This document shows positions 42,883-55,427 of a DNA stretch of 64,000 bases, in pieces (position 1 is the stretch's first letter; each line of letters opens with the position of its first letter). The translations under genes and the position numbers were made by a program. This stretch comes from Thinopyrum elongatum (lineage: Eukaryota; Streptophyta; Magnoliopsida; Poales; Poaceae). The notes under the pieces are model-generated. The model made no database searches. It saw only the letters and a program-made list of their open reading frames with translations, and was not told the DNA's origin. The stretch spans positions 213,549,888 through 213,613,887 of the forward strand of contig CM022301.1 in the NCBI GenBank assembly GCA_011799875.1, in the 5' to 3' direction.

Positions 42883-45027
42883 TTTTTTCTTTTATTATTG
42901 ATAATATCTTTCATATACTTTGCACAAGGGGACATCATTAAAATATCAGTCAAGCGGGTACGCAAAAAGGCTGGCCTAAGCATTTCAGCAAAGCATATCC
43001 TTATTATTAGATGGTTTAGTTGGGAAAGGTATGGGTTTCTGAACCCATAGTTTACTTTCCTTACCATGTTTTCTAGCAACGAAATCTCTTTTATCATAAG
43101 TTTATTTTTAGGAGGTGGGTTATCAAGATCCACAGCAGGTTCTATTTCAACATCATTATCGAGTTCTTTATCATTGTCTGGTTGAGCATCTACATGAACA
43201 TCATCATTATCATTATCACCAGTGAATGTTCATTACAAGATTGTGTTTGAGCATCAGAAATAGAAACACCATTACTATTCTCAGAAGGTTTTTCTACCTC
43301 AGGTTCACTAGAAGCATGCAAAGTCCTATAGTTTTTCTTTTTCTTTTTAGATGGACTAGGTGCATTAACATTAATTCTTTGAGAGTCTTGTTCAATTCTT
43401 TTAGGGTGACCTTCAGGATATAGTGGCTCCAGGGTCATTCTACCTCCTCTAGTCATTACTCTAACAACATGATCATTCATATTACTATTCATTTCATTAA
43501 GCAAATCCTTTTGTGACTTAGCAACTTGTTCTAACTGGGTTTGGACCATAGAAGCATGTTTTCCTACACCTTTAACATCATTTGTAATTCTAAACAACAA
43601 GTCACTCAAGCAGTCAATCATATAGGCATTACGCTTCAGTTGTTTCATAACATAAACATTGAAGTGATCTTGCTTGATAATGTAGTTGTCAAATTCATAC
43701 AAGCATTGACTAGGAGATTTATTATAAGGAATATCACCTTCATGAAACTTTATAAGAGAATTTACCTCTACCACCTGTGGTGGTGTGTCAAGACCATGTA
43801 TTTCTTCAATATGTGGTAAATTCTTAACATCTTCAGCTTTAATACCTTTTTCCTTCATACATTTCTTTGCCTCTTGCATATCTTCAGGACTGAGAAATAA
43901 AATACCCCTCTTCTTTGGAGTAGGTTTAGGCGGTGGTTTAGGAAGTGTCCAATCATTGTCATTCCTCGATATATTATTCAATAGATCTTCAGCTTGTTCA
44001 ACAGTTCGTTCCCTGAAAACGCAACCAGCACAACTATCTAGGTAATCCCTAGAAGCATCAGTTTGTCCATTATAAAAGATATCAAGTATTTCATTTTTCT
44101 TGAGAGGATGATCAGGCAAAGCATTAAGTAATTGGAGAAGCCTCCCCCAAGCTTGAGGGAGATTCTCTTCTTCAATTTGCAGAAAGTTAAATATTTCCTG
44201 TAAGGCAGCTTGTTTCTTATGAGCAGAAAAATAATTTTCAGAGAAGTAATATATCATATCCTAGGGACTACGCACACAACCAAGAGCAAGAGTATTTAAC
44301 CATATAGAATCACCCTTTAACGAAAAAGGAAACAACTTAAGAATATAATAATAGCGAATTTTCTCCTCATGAGCAAATAGGGTGGCTATGTCATTCAGCT
44401 TAGTCAGATGTGCCACAACGGTTTCAGTTTCATAACCATGGAAAGGATCAGATTCAACGAAAGTAATTAACTCAGGATCGACAGAGAATTCATAATCCTT
44501 ATCAATCACAAATATAGGTGAAGTAGCAAACTTAGGATCATATTTCTTTCTAGCATTCAGAGATTTTTCTTTCAGCTTACATAGTAATTTCTTAAGATCA
44601 TCTCTATCATTACAAGCAAGAAATTCCCTAGCTATCTCTCCATCCATAACATAACCCTTAGGTATCTTAGGCAATTCATATCTAGGAGAGGTAGGCCTAA
44701 TAGGTGTTTCATCATTTTCAGTTCAATAATTTCATCAGCTTCAGCATTCTCAAATTCTTTAGCTCTAGCAAGTTGTTCATCAAGAAATTCACCTAGTGGC
44801 ACATTATCATCAAGCAAAGTACTAGCATCATCAATAGAATCATTCATAGCAGAAGTAGCATCAATTACTTGCGACATATTAGAATTAATAGCAAGTGGTG
44901 GTGTTGCAAGCTTACTTAAAATAGAAGGCGAATCAAGTGCAGAGCTAGATAACAATTCCTTACCTCCCCTCGTTCTAGAGGGAACGATCTTGGTTCTATC
45001 ATCCTTAAGATTCTTCATAGTGATCAA
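42883..45027 (-). pseudogene. Athila-type gag of element B
   Basis: The minus frame starts at ATG 45027 or 45018 (MKNLKDDRTK). An acidic N-terminal part is followed by a frameshift near 44725, then PKIPKGYVMDGEIAREF and a capsid-like part FPFSLKGDSIWL. A TAG at 44261-44263 comes before DMIYYFSENYFSAHKKQAAL, LPQAWGRLLQLLNALPDHPL and a 355-codon open part to 43190 with a coiled-coil-like middle and a Lys-run (SPSKKKKKN). The last piece (43133-42883) ends CAKYMKDIINNKRKN at element D. It continues at 31794-31751 and 30083. It forms the particle capsid if intact. Confidence 0.82.
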
Positions 45028-45067
45028 CAGATAAAAATCCCAAGTGACTCAACAAATAGAGCTATGC

Positions 45068-45085
45068 TCCCCGGCAATGGCGCCA
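45068..45085 (-). other. Primer-binding site of element B (tRNA-Asp type)
   Basis: On the minus strand TGGCGCCATTGCCGGGGA, one mismatch from the complement of the plant tRNA-Asp 3' end, 11 bases after the 5' LTR. It is shared with the LARD primer site. Confidence 0.85.
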
Positions 45086-45096
45086 GAAAAAGGTCT

Positions 45097-45787
45097 TGAT
45101 AACCCACAAGTATAGGGGATAGCAACAATTATTGAGGGTAGAGTATTCAACCCAAATTTATTAATTCGACACAAGGGGAGTCAAAGAATATTTGCAAGTA
45201 TTAGCAGTTGATTGGTCAGTACAACCACACCTGGAGACTAATATCTACAGCAAAGTGATCAGTAGCACAGTAGTATGGTAGTTTGATAGCAGTAGCAATA
45301 GTAATAACAGTAATAGTAGCGGTAACATTAATAGTTTTGTAGCAATTGTGATAGTAGCAACAACAGCAGTAGTAACCTAGAAAAGATCAATATGTGAAAA
45401 GCTCGTAGGCATTGGATCGGTGATAACGTTGGATAACATTCATCATGTAACAATTAAAACCTAGGGCGACCCAGAACTAGCTCCAATTCATCATGTAATG
45501 TAGGCATGTATTCCGTATATAGTCATACGTGCTTATGATAAGAACTTGCATGACATCTTTTGTCCTACCCTCCCGTGGCAGCGGGGTCCATTAGGAAACT
45601 AAGGAATATTAAGGCCTCCTTTTAATAGAGAACCGGAACAAAGCATTAACACATAGTGAATACATGAACTCCTCAAACTATGGTAATCACCGGAAAGAAT
45701 CCCAATTATTATCACCTTAGGGTATGCAGATCATAACACGTAGTAGGTGCATATAAATTGCAAGATCGGATCAAGAACACAAATATA
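45097..45787 (-). repeat. 5' LTR of element B, part 1
   Basis: Plus-strand start TGATAACCCACAAG, collinear with 24202 onward. It breaks at 45787 where element C inserted (ATATA at 45783-45787) and resumes at 57200. Parts 1 and 2 total about 1.40 kb, against 1.39 kb for the other LTR. Confidence 0.92.
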
Positions 45788-47554
45788 TGTTGGAAATATG
45801 CCCTAGAGGCAATAATAAAGTGGTTATTATTATATTTCCTTGTTCATGACAATCGTTTATTATGCATGCTATAATTGTATTGATTGGAAACTCAAATACA
45901 TGTGTGGATACATAAACAACAACATGTCCCTAGTGAGCCTCTACCAGACTAGCTCGTTGATCAAAGATGGCTATGGTTTCCTAGTCATAGACATGAGTTG
46001 TCATTTGATAACAGGATCACATCATTAGGCGAATGATGTGATGGACAAGACCCAAACTATAAGTGTAGCACATGATCGTATCAAGTTTATTGCTATCATT
46101 TTCTGCATGTCAAGTATCTGTTCCTATGACCATGAGATCATGCAACTCACTGGCACCGGAGGAGTACCTTGTGTGTATCAAACATCGCAACGTAACTGGG
46201 TGACTATAAAGATGCTCTACAGGTATCTCCGACGGTGTCTGTTGGGTTTGCATGGATCAAGACTGGGATTTGTCACTCCGTATGGCGGTGAGGTGTTACG
46301 GGGCCCACTCCGTAATACAACATCACAATAAGCTTGCCAGCAATGTGACTAAAGAGTTAGCCACGAGATCTTGTATTACGAAATGAGTAAAGAGACTTGC
46401 CGGTGATGAGATTGAACTAGGTATGGAGATACCAATGATCAAATCTCGGGTAAGTAACAAACAGATGGACAAAGGAAACTGCATACGGGATTAGTTGAAT
46501 CCTTGGCATCGAGGTTCGACCGATAAAGATCTTCATATAATACGTAGGAACCAATATGGACATCCAAGTCCCCCTATTGGTTATTGACCGTAGAGGTGTC
46601 TCGGTCATGTCTGCATAGTTCTCGAACCCGCAGGGTCTACACACTTAACGTTTGGTGATGATCTAAGTATAGTTGAGTTATTTTGTTGGTGACCGAAGGT
46701 TGTTTGGAGTCCTGGATGGGATCCCGGACATGACGAGGAACTCCGGAGTGGTCGGAGGTGAAGATTGATATATAGGACAAAGGGAAACAAATTCCGGGAG
46801 TGTTCCGGGGGGTACCGGGTTATCGTCGGAAGACCAAAAAGGGTTTCGGGGGGAGGGGGGTCAACAAGTGTTGGGGGGCCTCATGGGCCAAGGGAAGGGA
46901 GCACACCAGCCCACAAGGGGCTGCCCCTCCTCACCTCAGCCCACTCGGCCAGGGGGTTGGTGCGCCCCCCTAGGGCAGTCGCCCCCTTGCTTGGGAGGCA
47001 AGGCTCCTAGGGGGCGCCCCCCAAACCCTAGGGCGCCTCCCTTGGTGCCCGCCGCCCCACCTAGGGGGAAATCCTAGGGTGCCCCTACCTCCTCCCTTCC
47101 CCCTATATATTGAGGTGGAGAGGGAGGGCATCCGGAACCATCCATGCCATGGCGCTGCCCTTCCTCTCCCTCGTAGTTCCTCTCACTCCGTTTGGCTTGG
47201 CGAAGCCCTGCTGAGATTGCTCCACCACCAACGCCACCACGCCGTCGTGCTGTCAGAGAACTCGAGCTACTACTTCACCATCGCTCACTGGATCGAAGAG
47301 GTGAAGGCGTCATCAAGCCATATGTGTGCTGAACACGGAGGTGCCGTCCATTCGGCACTTGATCGGGAGTTCATGGACGGATCGTGATTGGATCACGAAG
47401 ATGTTTGACTACATCAACCGTGTTTCTTAACGCTTTCTCTTAGTGATCTACAAGGGTATGTAGATCCAATCTCTCCTCTCGTAGATGTGCATCTCCTAGA
47501 TTGATCTTGGTGGGCGTAGGAAAATTTTTGTTTCCCATGCAACGTTCCCCAACA
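45788..47554 (+). repeat. 5' LTR of element C
   Basis: 1767 bp. A TATA motif CCTATATATTGAGG lies near 47101-47114, following a long GC-rich stretch (46860-47090), and the R-U5 part ends CCCCAACA. Frames of 60-102 codons in it recur in the 3' LTR and are not genes. Confidence 0.95.
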
Positions 47555-47555
47555 G

Positions 47556-47572
47556 TGGCATCATGAGCTAGG
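47556..47572 (+). other. Mutated tRNA-iMet primer site of element C
   Basis: TGGCATCATGAGCTAGG, one base after the LTR. The iMet site is still recognisable but carries substitutions and one inserted base compared with the perfect site of element A. Confidence 0.75.
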
Positions 47573-48821
47573 TCTATGCGTAGATGACATCACAAGTAGA
47601 ACATGAAGGAGTTTGTGGGCGTTGATATTCAGATTGCTTCCTTCCTTGGTCTTATCTTGATTCAGCGGTATTGTGGGATGAAGCAGCCCGGACCAACTTT
47701 ACATGTCCACGTACATGAGACCGGTTCCATCAACTGACATGCAACTTGTTGCATAAAGATGACTGGCGGGTGTCTGTCTCTCCCACCTTAGTTGAATCGG
47801 ATTTGACAAAGGCGGTCCTTGTAGAAGGTTAAGTAGCAACTTGAATATCATCGTTGTGGCTTTGCGTAGGTAAGAATGGTTCTTACTAGTTACCCATAGC
47901 AGCCACGTAAAACATGCAACAACAAAGTATAGGACGTCTAACTTGTTTTTGCAGGGTATATTGTGATATGATATGGCCAAAGACATGATGAGTTATATTT
48001 GATCTATGAGATGATCATGTTTTTGTATAGATTATCATGACTTGAATGTCGATGAATACGGCAACCGGTAGGAGCCATAGGGTTGTCTTTAATTATTGTA
48101 TGACCTGCATGTCAATCATTAAGCGCTATGTAATGATTTACTTTATCGCTAGCAGTAGCAATAGTTGTAGAAGCATGGTTGGCATGACAACCCCGATGGC
48201 GACACGATGATGGAGATCATGGTGTCATGCCGGTGGCGATGGAGATCATGCCGGTGCTTTGAAGATGGAGATCAAAAGCACAAGATTATGGCCATATCAT
48301 GTCACTTATGATTTGCATGTGATGTTAATCCTTTTATGCATCTTATTTTGCTTAGGACGACAGTAGCATTATAAGGTGATGCCTCACTAAAATTTCAAGA
48401 TAAAATTGTGTTCTCCCCAAGTGTGCACTGTTGCGAAAGTTCGTCGTTTTGAAGCACCATGTGATGATCGGGTGTGATAGACTCCACGTTCGCATACAAC
48501 GGGTGCAAGCCAGTTTTGCACATGCAAAACACTTGGGTTAAACTTGACAAGCCTAGCATGTACAGACATGGCCTTGGAACACAAGAGACCGAAAGATCGA
48601 ACATGAGTCATATAGTAGATATGATCAACAGGGAGATGTTCACCATTGAAACCACCTCATCTCACATGATGATCGGACTTGGGTTGGTGAATTTGGATCA
48701 TGTTACACTCGGACGACCGGAGGGATGTCGATTTGAGTGGGAGTTCTTAGGTAATATGATTAATGAACTCATTATCTTGAACAATAGTCTAAGTTATCTT
48801 TGCAAATTATGTTGTAGATAA

Positions 48822-49742
48822 ATGGCTTGCGCAATAGCTCCCCTGAATTTCAATGCATTCCTAGAGAAAGCTAAGCTGAAAGATGATGGAAGCAACTTTG
48901 TGGACTGGGCCTGTAATCTGAGGATTATCCTCACGGCTGCCTAAAAGTCTTATGTCCTTGATGCACCGCTTGGTGCACGACCCCCTCCAGCGATTGTGGA
49001 CGTTGTGAATGCCTGGCAGCCACGTGTTGATGACTACTCAATAGTTCAGTGTGCCATGTTGTATGGCTTAGAACCAGGACTTCAAAGGCGTTCTGAACGT
49101 CATGGAGCATATGAGATGTTCCAGGAGTTGAAGTTTATTTTTGAGAAAAGTGCCCGGATTGAGAGGTATGAGACCTTTGATAAGTTCTATGCCTGCAAGT
49201 TGGAGGAGAACAGCTATGTCAGTGAGCACATACTCAGAATATATGGGTATTACAACCGTCTGGCTGATTTGGGAGTTGAGCTCTCGCCTAAGACGATCAC
49301 TGACAGAGTTCTTGAATCGCTACCACCTAGCTACAAGAGCTTTGTGTTGAACTATAACATGCAAGGGATGAACAAGTCAGTCTCCGGTCTGTTCGCGATG
49401 CTGAAAGTCACTAAGTCAGACATCCAGAAGGAGCATCAAGTGTTGATGGTCAATAAAACCACTAGTTTCAAGAAGAGCAAGGGAAAGAAGGGAAACTTCA
49501 AGAAGAGTGGCAAAGCAGTTGCCCCTCCCGTGAAGAAACCCAAGCTGGAAACTGAGTGCTTCTATTGCAAGGGAACTGGCCACTAGAAACAGAATTGCCC
49601 CAAGTATCTGGCCGACAAGAAGGGGCCAACGTCAACAAAGGTATATATAATATACATGTTATTGATGTGTACCATACCAGCTCTCGTTGTAGTGCCTGGG
49701 TATTTGATACCGGTTTGGTTGCTCACATTTGTAACTCAACAT
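48822..49742 (+). pseudogene. Copia gag, zinc knuckle and protease of element C
   Basis: ATG at 48822 (MACAIAPLNFNAFLEK). A TAA follows after about 40 codons, then it is open from 48945 to 49586 with SIVQCAMLYGLEPGLQ, YVSEHILRIYGYYNRL and a Lys-rich linker. The zinc knuckle CFYCKGTGH is cut by TAG at 49584-49586, where element A has Trp. The protease site VFDTGLVAHICNS follows in another frame (49556-49744), so there is also an indel. It has the same architecture as element A. Confidence 0.92.
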
Positions 49743-50996
49743 AGGAACTACGAAATAGACGAAGGCAGGCGAAGGATGAAGTGACGATGCGCGTGGGAAA
49801 TGGTTCCAAGGTTGATGTGATCGTCGTCGGCACGCTCGCTGTTCGATTACCATCGGGATTAGTGATGAACCTGAATAATTGTTATTTAGTGCCTGCGTTG
49901 AGCATGAACATTATATCTAGATCTTGTTTAATGTGAGATGGTTACTCATTTAAATCAGAGAATAATGGTTGTTCTATTTATATGGGTAATATCTGTTATG
50001 GTCATGAACCCATTGTGAGGGGTTTATTCTTATTGAATCTTGATAGTGATGATACACATGTTCATAACATTGATGCCAAAAGATGTAGAGTTGATAATGA
50101 TAGTACCACTTTATTGTGGCACTGCCGCTTAGGTCATATTGGTGTAAAGCGCATGAAGAAACTCCATGTTGATGGACTTTTGGAGTCACTTGATTTTGAA
50201 TTACTTGACACATGCAAACCATGCCTCATGGGCAAGATGACAAAAACCCCGTTTTCCGGAATAATGGAACGGGCGAGTGGCTTGTTGGAAATCATACATA
50301 CTGATGTGTGTGGTCCGATGAGTGTTGGCGCGCGTGGTGGATATCGTTACTTTCTCACCTTCACCGATGATTTGAGTAGATATGGGTATATTTACTTAAT
50401 GAAGCATAAGTCTGAAACGTTTGAAAAGTTCAAGCAATTTCAGAGTGAAGTTGAGAATCATCATAATAAGAAGATTAAATTCCTATGATCTGATCGAGGG
50501 GGAGAGTATCTGAGTTATGAGTTTGGCAATCACTTAAGACACTGTGGAATAGTTTCACAACTGACGCCACCTGGAACACCACAACGTAATGGTGTGTCCG
50601 AACGTCATAATCGTACCCTATTGGATATGGTACGTTCTATGATGTCTCTTGCCGATCTGCCACTATCGTTTTGGGGTTATGCATTAGAGACAGCTGCATT
50701 CACTTTAAATGGGGCACCATCTAAGTCCGTAGATACGACACCATATGAACTATGGTTTGGCAAGAAACCTAAGCTGTCATTTCTTAAGGTTTGGGGCTGC
50801 GATGCTTATGTCAAAAGGCTTTAGCCAGAAAAGCTTGAACCCAAAACGGACAAATGTGTCTTCATGGGATACCCCAAGGAGACGGTTGGGTATACCTTCT
50901 ATCTCATATCCGAGGGCAAAGTGTTTGTCGCTAAGAACGGGTCCTTTCTCGAGAAAGTGTTTCTCTCGAAAGAATTGAGTGGGAGGAAGATAGAAC
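49743..50996 (+). pseudogene. Copia integrase of element C
   Basis: It continues from the protease C-terminal part (VTMRVGNGSKVDV, LSMNIISRSCL, stop) into the open 49982-50488: WHCRLGHIGVKRMKKLH, CKPCLMGKMTKTPFSG, TDVCGPMSVGARGG and FTDDLSRYGYIYLM. A TGA at 50486-50488 replaces the Arg codon before SDRGGEY. It is open again to 50824 with GTPQRNGVSERHNRTLLD, then a TAG before PEKLEPKTDKC. The D, D and E residues are present but split by stops. Confidence 0.92.
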
Positions 50997-51390
50997 TTGA
51001 TGAGGTTGTTGTTGGACAACGATGAACCTACGAGCTATGGAGAAGCGATGGTGGGCCCGGATTCCGACAAATGGTTAGAGGCCATGAAATCCAAGATGAG
51101 ATCCATGTATGAAAACAAAGTATGGACTTTGAAAATATTACCTGAAGGGCAAAAGGCCATTCAGAATAAATGGATCTTCAAGAAGAAGACGGACGCGGAC
51201 GGTAATGTCACCGTCTATAAAGCTCGGCTTGTGGCAAAGGGGTTTTCACAAGTTCAAGGAGTTGACTACGATGAGACTTTCTCACCGGTAGTGATGCTTA
51301 AGTCCGTCAGAATCATGTTGGCAATAGCTGCATTTTTCGATTATGAAACCTGGCAGATGGATGTCAAAACAGCATTCCTTAACGGTTTCC
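50997..51390 (+). pseudogene. Copia RT N-terminal part of element C, cut by Harbinger
   Basis: Open frame with NKWIFKKKTDADGNVTVYKA, RLVAKGFSQVQGVDYDETFS and the first catalytic motif WQMDVKTAFLNGFL, ending at the TTA target site of the Harbinger element. The catalytic Asp that is lost in element A is kept here. The gene resumes at 54190. Confidence 0.93.
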
Positions 51391-51642
51391 TTAGGCCAAC
51401 TCCAATGCGCGACCCCAAACGGACATCCGCTTTGTCCTGATTTTGTCCATTTGGGTGTGGCAATGGGGCCATGTCCACCTGGATTCATGGATGCGTCGGC
51501 CGTGCGCCCAACGCGCGGTCGCATTTCGGTCGCATCTTGTCTGCGTGCATGCAAAAGTGAGAAACAAAGGATTTAAAGCCGCGGCCGTGGTTCGCACTAG
51601 TTCACGTCGGCCGGCAACACAGCCGTCGGCCTATAGTCTGAT

Positions 51643-51880
51643 GCCGGCAACAAAGCTAGCGGCCGGCACAGGAGCCAGCCTTCAAAAAGACATGTTTCAC
51701 GCCAGCAACAAAGCCAGCGGCCGGCACAGGAGCCACCCTTCAGAATGGACAAGTTTTGTCGCCGGCAACAAAGCCAGCGGCCGGCACACTAGCCAGCATT
51801 CAAAAGAGACAAGTTTTCTCGCCATCAAGAAAGCCAGCGGCTGGCACAGGATCCAGCCTTCAAAAAGGACCGCCATTGCG
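51643..51880. repeat. Minisatellite, four units of about 60 bp
   Basis: Units 51643-51700, 51701-51760, 51761-51820 and 51821-51880 each begin GCCRGCAACAAAGCCAGCGG, followed by a GGCACAGGAGCCA-type stretch and a variable A-rich part. They lie just after the stop codon of the Harbinger ORF1, between it and the terminal inverted repeat. They are the likely subterminal repeats of this Harbinger family. Confidence 0.9.
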
Positions 51881-51902
51881 GCCATCGTGGCCGTCGTCTC
51901 AC

Positions 51903-53844
51903 CTAGATCATGCCGTCACGGGCGAACATCTCATGTTGTCGGTTCGTGAACCAAGCCTTCCTCTCTGGTGACATGTTGTTCTTGTCGATGATCATGATCG
52001 CTAGTGCCACCTCCTTGGCTTTTGTGTCGGCATTGGTGGTCTTGATCTCTAGCTTCTTGAGTTGAGCGGCCTCCCCGATGTCAAGCTTCCTCTTCTTCAC
52101 GGCCTCCTCCATGTCAAGCTTCTTCGTTTGAAGATCTAGGTATATCTTCATTTGCTCCTCTTTCCCTTTGCTCTTACTCTCTTCCCGCATTTCCTTTTGG
52201 CTCATCATATCCTCTAAAGTTCCTTGCAAGGCTATAGAAGACGCATCACACTTCTTGTCGGACTTCGAGCTTGTCTTGCCCCTCGGTCTCTTGAGCACGT
52301 CTCCCACATCAGCCTCGGCCGCCGCCTCCTTCTCTCCTCTCTTCTTCCTACAAGCATTGTATTGATCCTTGAACTTGGGGCAATCTTTGATGAGCACCCA
52401 ACAATGCGTGAGAGTGAATGGCTTGTCTTTGTGCCGGGCCTTGAAGGCTTCCAAAGATTGGAATGCCTACACAATCAAACATGCGGCCAACATGAAAGGA
52501 CATAGAATGCATGAAACCGAAATGGCATGCCAACATGAATGGACGCATGATGGAAAAGAGAGGGGTTCATACCAAGTCACCAAGGCCTAGGCCGCTCACG
52601 GGACGGGCTTTGACGCTCTCAAGTGCGGCACAATATTTGTTGCATTCTTGTTGGATGAATCCCCACCTCTTTTGGATTGAATTGATACTGCGAGTGCTTG
52701 TGAATTGGTAGGGGGCAAACTTTCTTCGCTCATGAAGGTTCTTGTGAACTCTTGTCCAAAAGACCACTCCTTTTTGCTCGGTACCTTTGACTGGATCTTG
52801 GCCGATTTCCTTCCAACTCTCACAAATTGAAGTGTCCTCGGCTTGGCTATATGATCCCGTGCGAATGCTCTTCCTCCTCTTTTGTGCTTCGGCCTTTTGG
52901 GTGAGCTTGTCGATGAAACACAATGGCTCCGCGGAAATGTCGACCTCATCTTCTTCATCTTCACAATACAAGTCATCATCTTCATGTCACGAGTTGCCAT
53001 GGTCGTCCTCATCGGCATCATCATGGCCGCCGAACTAAGAGTCATCATAGGTACCACGGTCGTCCTGGCTTTGGGTCGCGTCAGCATCAAAAGGTTGCTC
53101 TTGGCCGTCGACGTGGAATGCCTCACCACGGCCCTCGAAGATGACGTTCTGCATGAACGAGGAGTAGTACGGGTCGTCGATCGTCGACGTCTACGTCGGC
53201 GGTGGCATATCGCCGAACAGCTTGCGAGCGCCGGCAATGGTAGCCGACTCGAACGACCGGGGCTGCTTCCTTTGCGCGTCGTCTTCACAATGGCCAGCGC
53301 CACTGTACCCCGGCGTGACGTTGAGGTTGATGACGCCCGCGAGCGTAGTCGGGTCGACCACCACGCAGTCCGGCGACGTAGAGAATCGCGTATGCCCATG
53401 GCCATGCGGCGGCGGAGCACGAAAATCCGGCGTGTCATGTGAGACGGATGAGCTAGGGGAATGGTGCTGCGGCGGTCGATGGGCCGACGAGCCTGTGCTG
53501 GCCGCAGCCATGGCCGCGACCGAGAGAATGGCCGGCGTGGGGTGGGCCATACCACCCATCATGAGGAGGGTGTGCGCCTTGGAGACGATGGACTCCTTGT
53601 CGTCGATCTAGGCCTGGTGCTGCATCACACGCCGCAGGGCACACTCAGATGCGTACTGTGCGGCGGCCTTCTTCTCCTCTTCCACGGCTCATCGGTCCCT
53701 CCTCTTGGTCGATTCCCTGTCGAGCTTGGCGGCGGACGCCGGCGAGAGCTCCGACCGCGGCTTCTTCGTCACGGGCTTCTTCTTCTTTGCCACGGGCTTC
53801 TTCGCGGTAGGTGGTGGGTCACCGGGATTCGCGTCATCGGCCAT
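51903..53844 (-). pseudogene. Harbinger ORF1: SANT/Myb-like DNA-binding protein with NAM-associated C-terminal domain
   Basis: The minus frame starts at ATG 53844 (MADDANPGDPPPTAKKPVAK). A Lys-rich and Ala-rich N terminus and an acidic stretch lead to the SANT/Myb-like domain (52860-52580: YSQAEDTSICESWKEIG, SINSIQKRWGFIQQECN). An intron 52572-52467 (106 bp, GT...AG) is inferred, since joining restores the frame. Exon 2 has THCWVLIKDCPKFK, RPRGKTSS and a coiled coil to TAG at 51903. Five in-frame stops (near 53690, 53609, 53192, 53035 and 52987) kill it. Such proteins bind the transposon ends and help transposase enter the nucleus. Confidence 0.85.
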
Positions 53845-54189
53845 GGTGGACGGAGAGAGGGGGAAGGCCGGGGGCACAGGAGAGTGGAGGCCGGGGCGAG
53901 GGAGAGTGGAGGGCGGGGCGTGGGAGGTTTTGGAGGGAAAGGAGGGAAAGTGGCCGGTTGTGCCACCGACAGGCGGGCCAGGGGAGGACAAGGGCGCGCA
54001 TCCCGCCCCTCCGCGCGCTATCCGCTCGGCCACAAACTTGACTCAAACTTGGGTCAGGAATGGGTCGAAAGCGGACAGAAAACGGATAACGGTCCATTTG
54101 CGGCCACCCGTTGGGAGGCCTGCTTTGTCCGTTTACCCCCAAACGGATGCTGGCGGACAGGATGGGGTCGCGCGTTGGAGTTGGCCTTA

Positions 54190-55393
54190 AGGAAGAGTTC
54201 TATATGATGCAACCGGAAGGTTTTGTCGATCCAGAGAATGCTGACAAAGTGTGCAAGCTCCAGCGATCCATTTATGGACTGTTGCAAGCTTCTCGGAGTT
54301 GGAATCTTCGCTTTGATGAGGTGATCAAAGCGTTTGGGTTTATACAAGTTTACAGAGAAGCTTGTATTTACAAGAAAGTGAGTGGGAGCTCTATAGCGTT
54401 TCTAATATTATATGTGGATGACATATTGCTGATTGGAAACAATATAGAACTTTTGGAAAACATGAAGGAATATTTGAACAAGAGTTTTTCAATGAAGGAC
54501 CTAGGAGAAGCTGCTTTCATATTAGGCATCAAGATCTATAGAGATAGATCGAGATGCTTGATAGGACTTTCACAAAGCACATACCTTGATAAGATTTTGA
54601 AGAAGTTCAAAATGGATCAGTCCAAGAAGGGGTTCTTGCCTGTTTTGCAAGGTGTGAAGTTGACTAAGACTCAATGCCCAGCGACTACAGAGGATAGAGA
54701 AAAGATGAGTGTCATCCCCTATGCTTCTGCCATAGGCTCTATCATGTATGCGATGTTGTGCACAAGCCATATGTCATCCTTGCCATAAGTATGGCCGGAA
54801 GGTTTCAAAGTGATACAGGAGTGGAACACTGGACAGCTGTCAAGAATATCCTTAAGTACCTGAAAAGGACTAAGGAAATATTTCTCGTTTATGGAGGTGA
54901 TCAAGAGCTCGTCGTAAAGGGTTACGTCGATGAAAGCTTTGGCGCTGATCCGGATGACTCTAAGTCTCAAAACGGATACGTATATATTCTAAATGGGGGA
55001 GCGGTAAGCTGGTGCAGTTCCAAGCAAAGCGTGGTAGATGATTCTACATGCGAAGCAGAGTACATAGCTGCCTCGGAGGCAGCGAAGGAAGGTGTCTGGA
55101 TGAAGCAGTTCATGACAGATCTTGGAGTTGTGCCCAGTGCACTGGACCCAATAACTCTGTTCTGTGACAACACTGGTGCCATTGCTCTAGCCAAGGAACC
55201 AAGGTTTCACAACAGGACCAGACACATAAAGCAACGCTTCAATTCCATCTGTGATGCGATCAAGGAGGAGAACATAAACATTTGCAAAGTACATACGGAT
55301 CTGAATGTTGTAGGTCCATTGACTAAACCTCTTCCACAGGCAAAACATGATCAACACCAGAACTCTATGGGTGGTAGATTCATTACCTTGTAA
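54190..55393 (+). pseudogene. Copia RT C-terminal part and RNase H of element C
   Basis: It resumes after Harbinger with EEFYMMQPEGFVDP, then SIYGLLQASRSWNLRFDE, the polymerase motif ILYVDDILLIGN (54405-54440), and KILKKFKMDQSKKGFLP. A frameshift near 54765 moves to the frame of 54758-55393, with HWTAVKNILKYLKRTK, VDESFGADPDDSKSQNGY (TDAS changed to VDES), CEAEYIAASEAAKEG and FCDNTGAIALAKEP, up to a proper C terminus just before the polypurine tract. RNase H has lost one acidic-site context residue. The rest is conserved. Confidence 0.93.
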
Positions 55394-55427
55394 TACTAGA
55401 TTATTGACTCTGGTGCAAGTGGGAGAT

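Larger units (their letters stand above)
51394..54186 (-). mobile_element. PIF/Harbinger element nested in RT of element C
   Basis: 2793 bp. Terminal inverted repeats of about 24 bp begin GGCCAACTCCAA and end with its complement, flanked by TTA at 51391-51393 and 54187-54189. TTA target sites and GG-starting ends are typical of PIF/Harbinger. It encodes on the minus strand only the SANT/Myb-like ORF1 (53844-51903, broken) and no DDE transposase, so it is non-autonomous. Removing it and one TTA rejoins the RT frame of C (FLNGFL then KEEFYMMQPEGF). Confidence 0.92.

Noticed and set aside
46765..47387. Frames of 69-102 codons, repeated at 56404-56880
   Set aside because: They are LTR sequence of element C present in both LTRs, with no domain.
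52882..53442. 186-codon plus-strand frame, and the 248-codon frame at 53461-54207
   Set aside because: Antisense shadows of the GC-rich Harbinger ORF1, which has recognisable domains on the minus strand.
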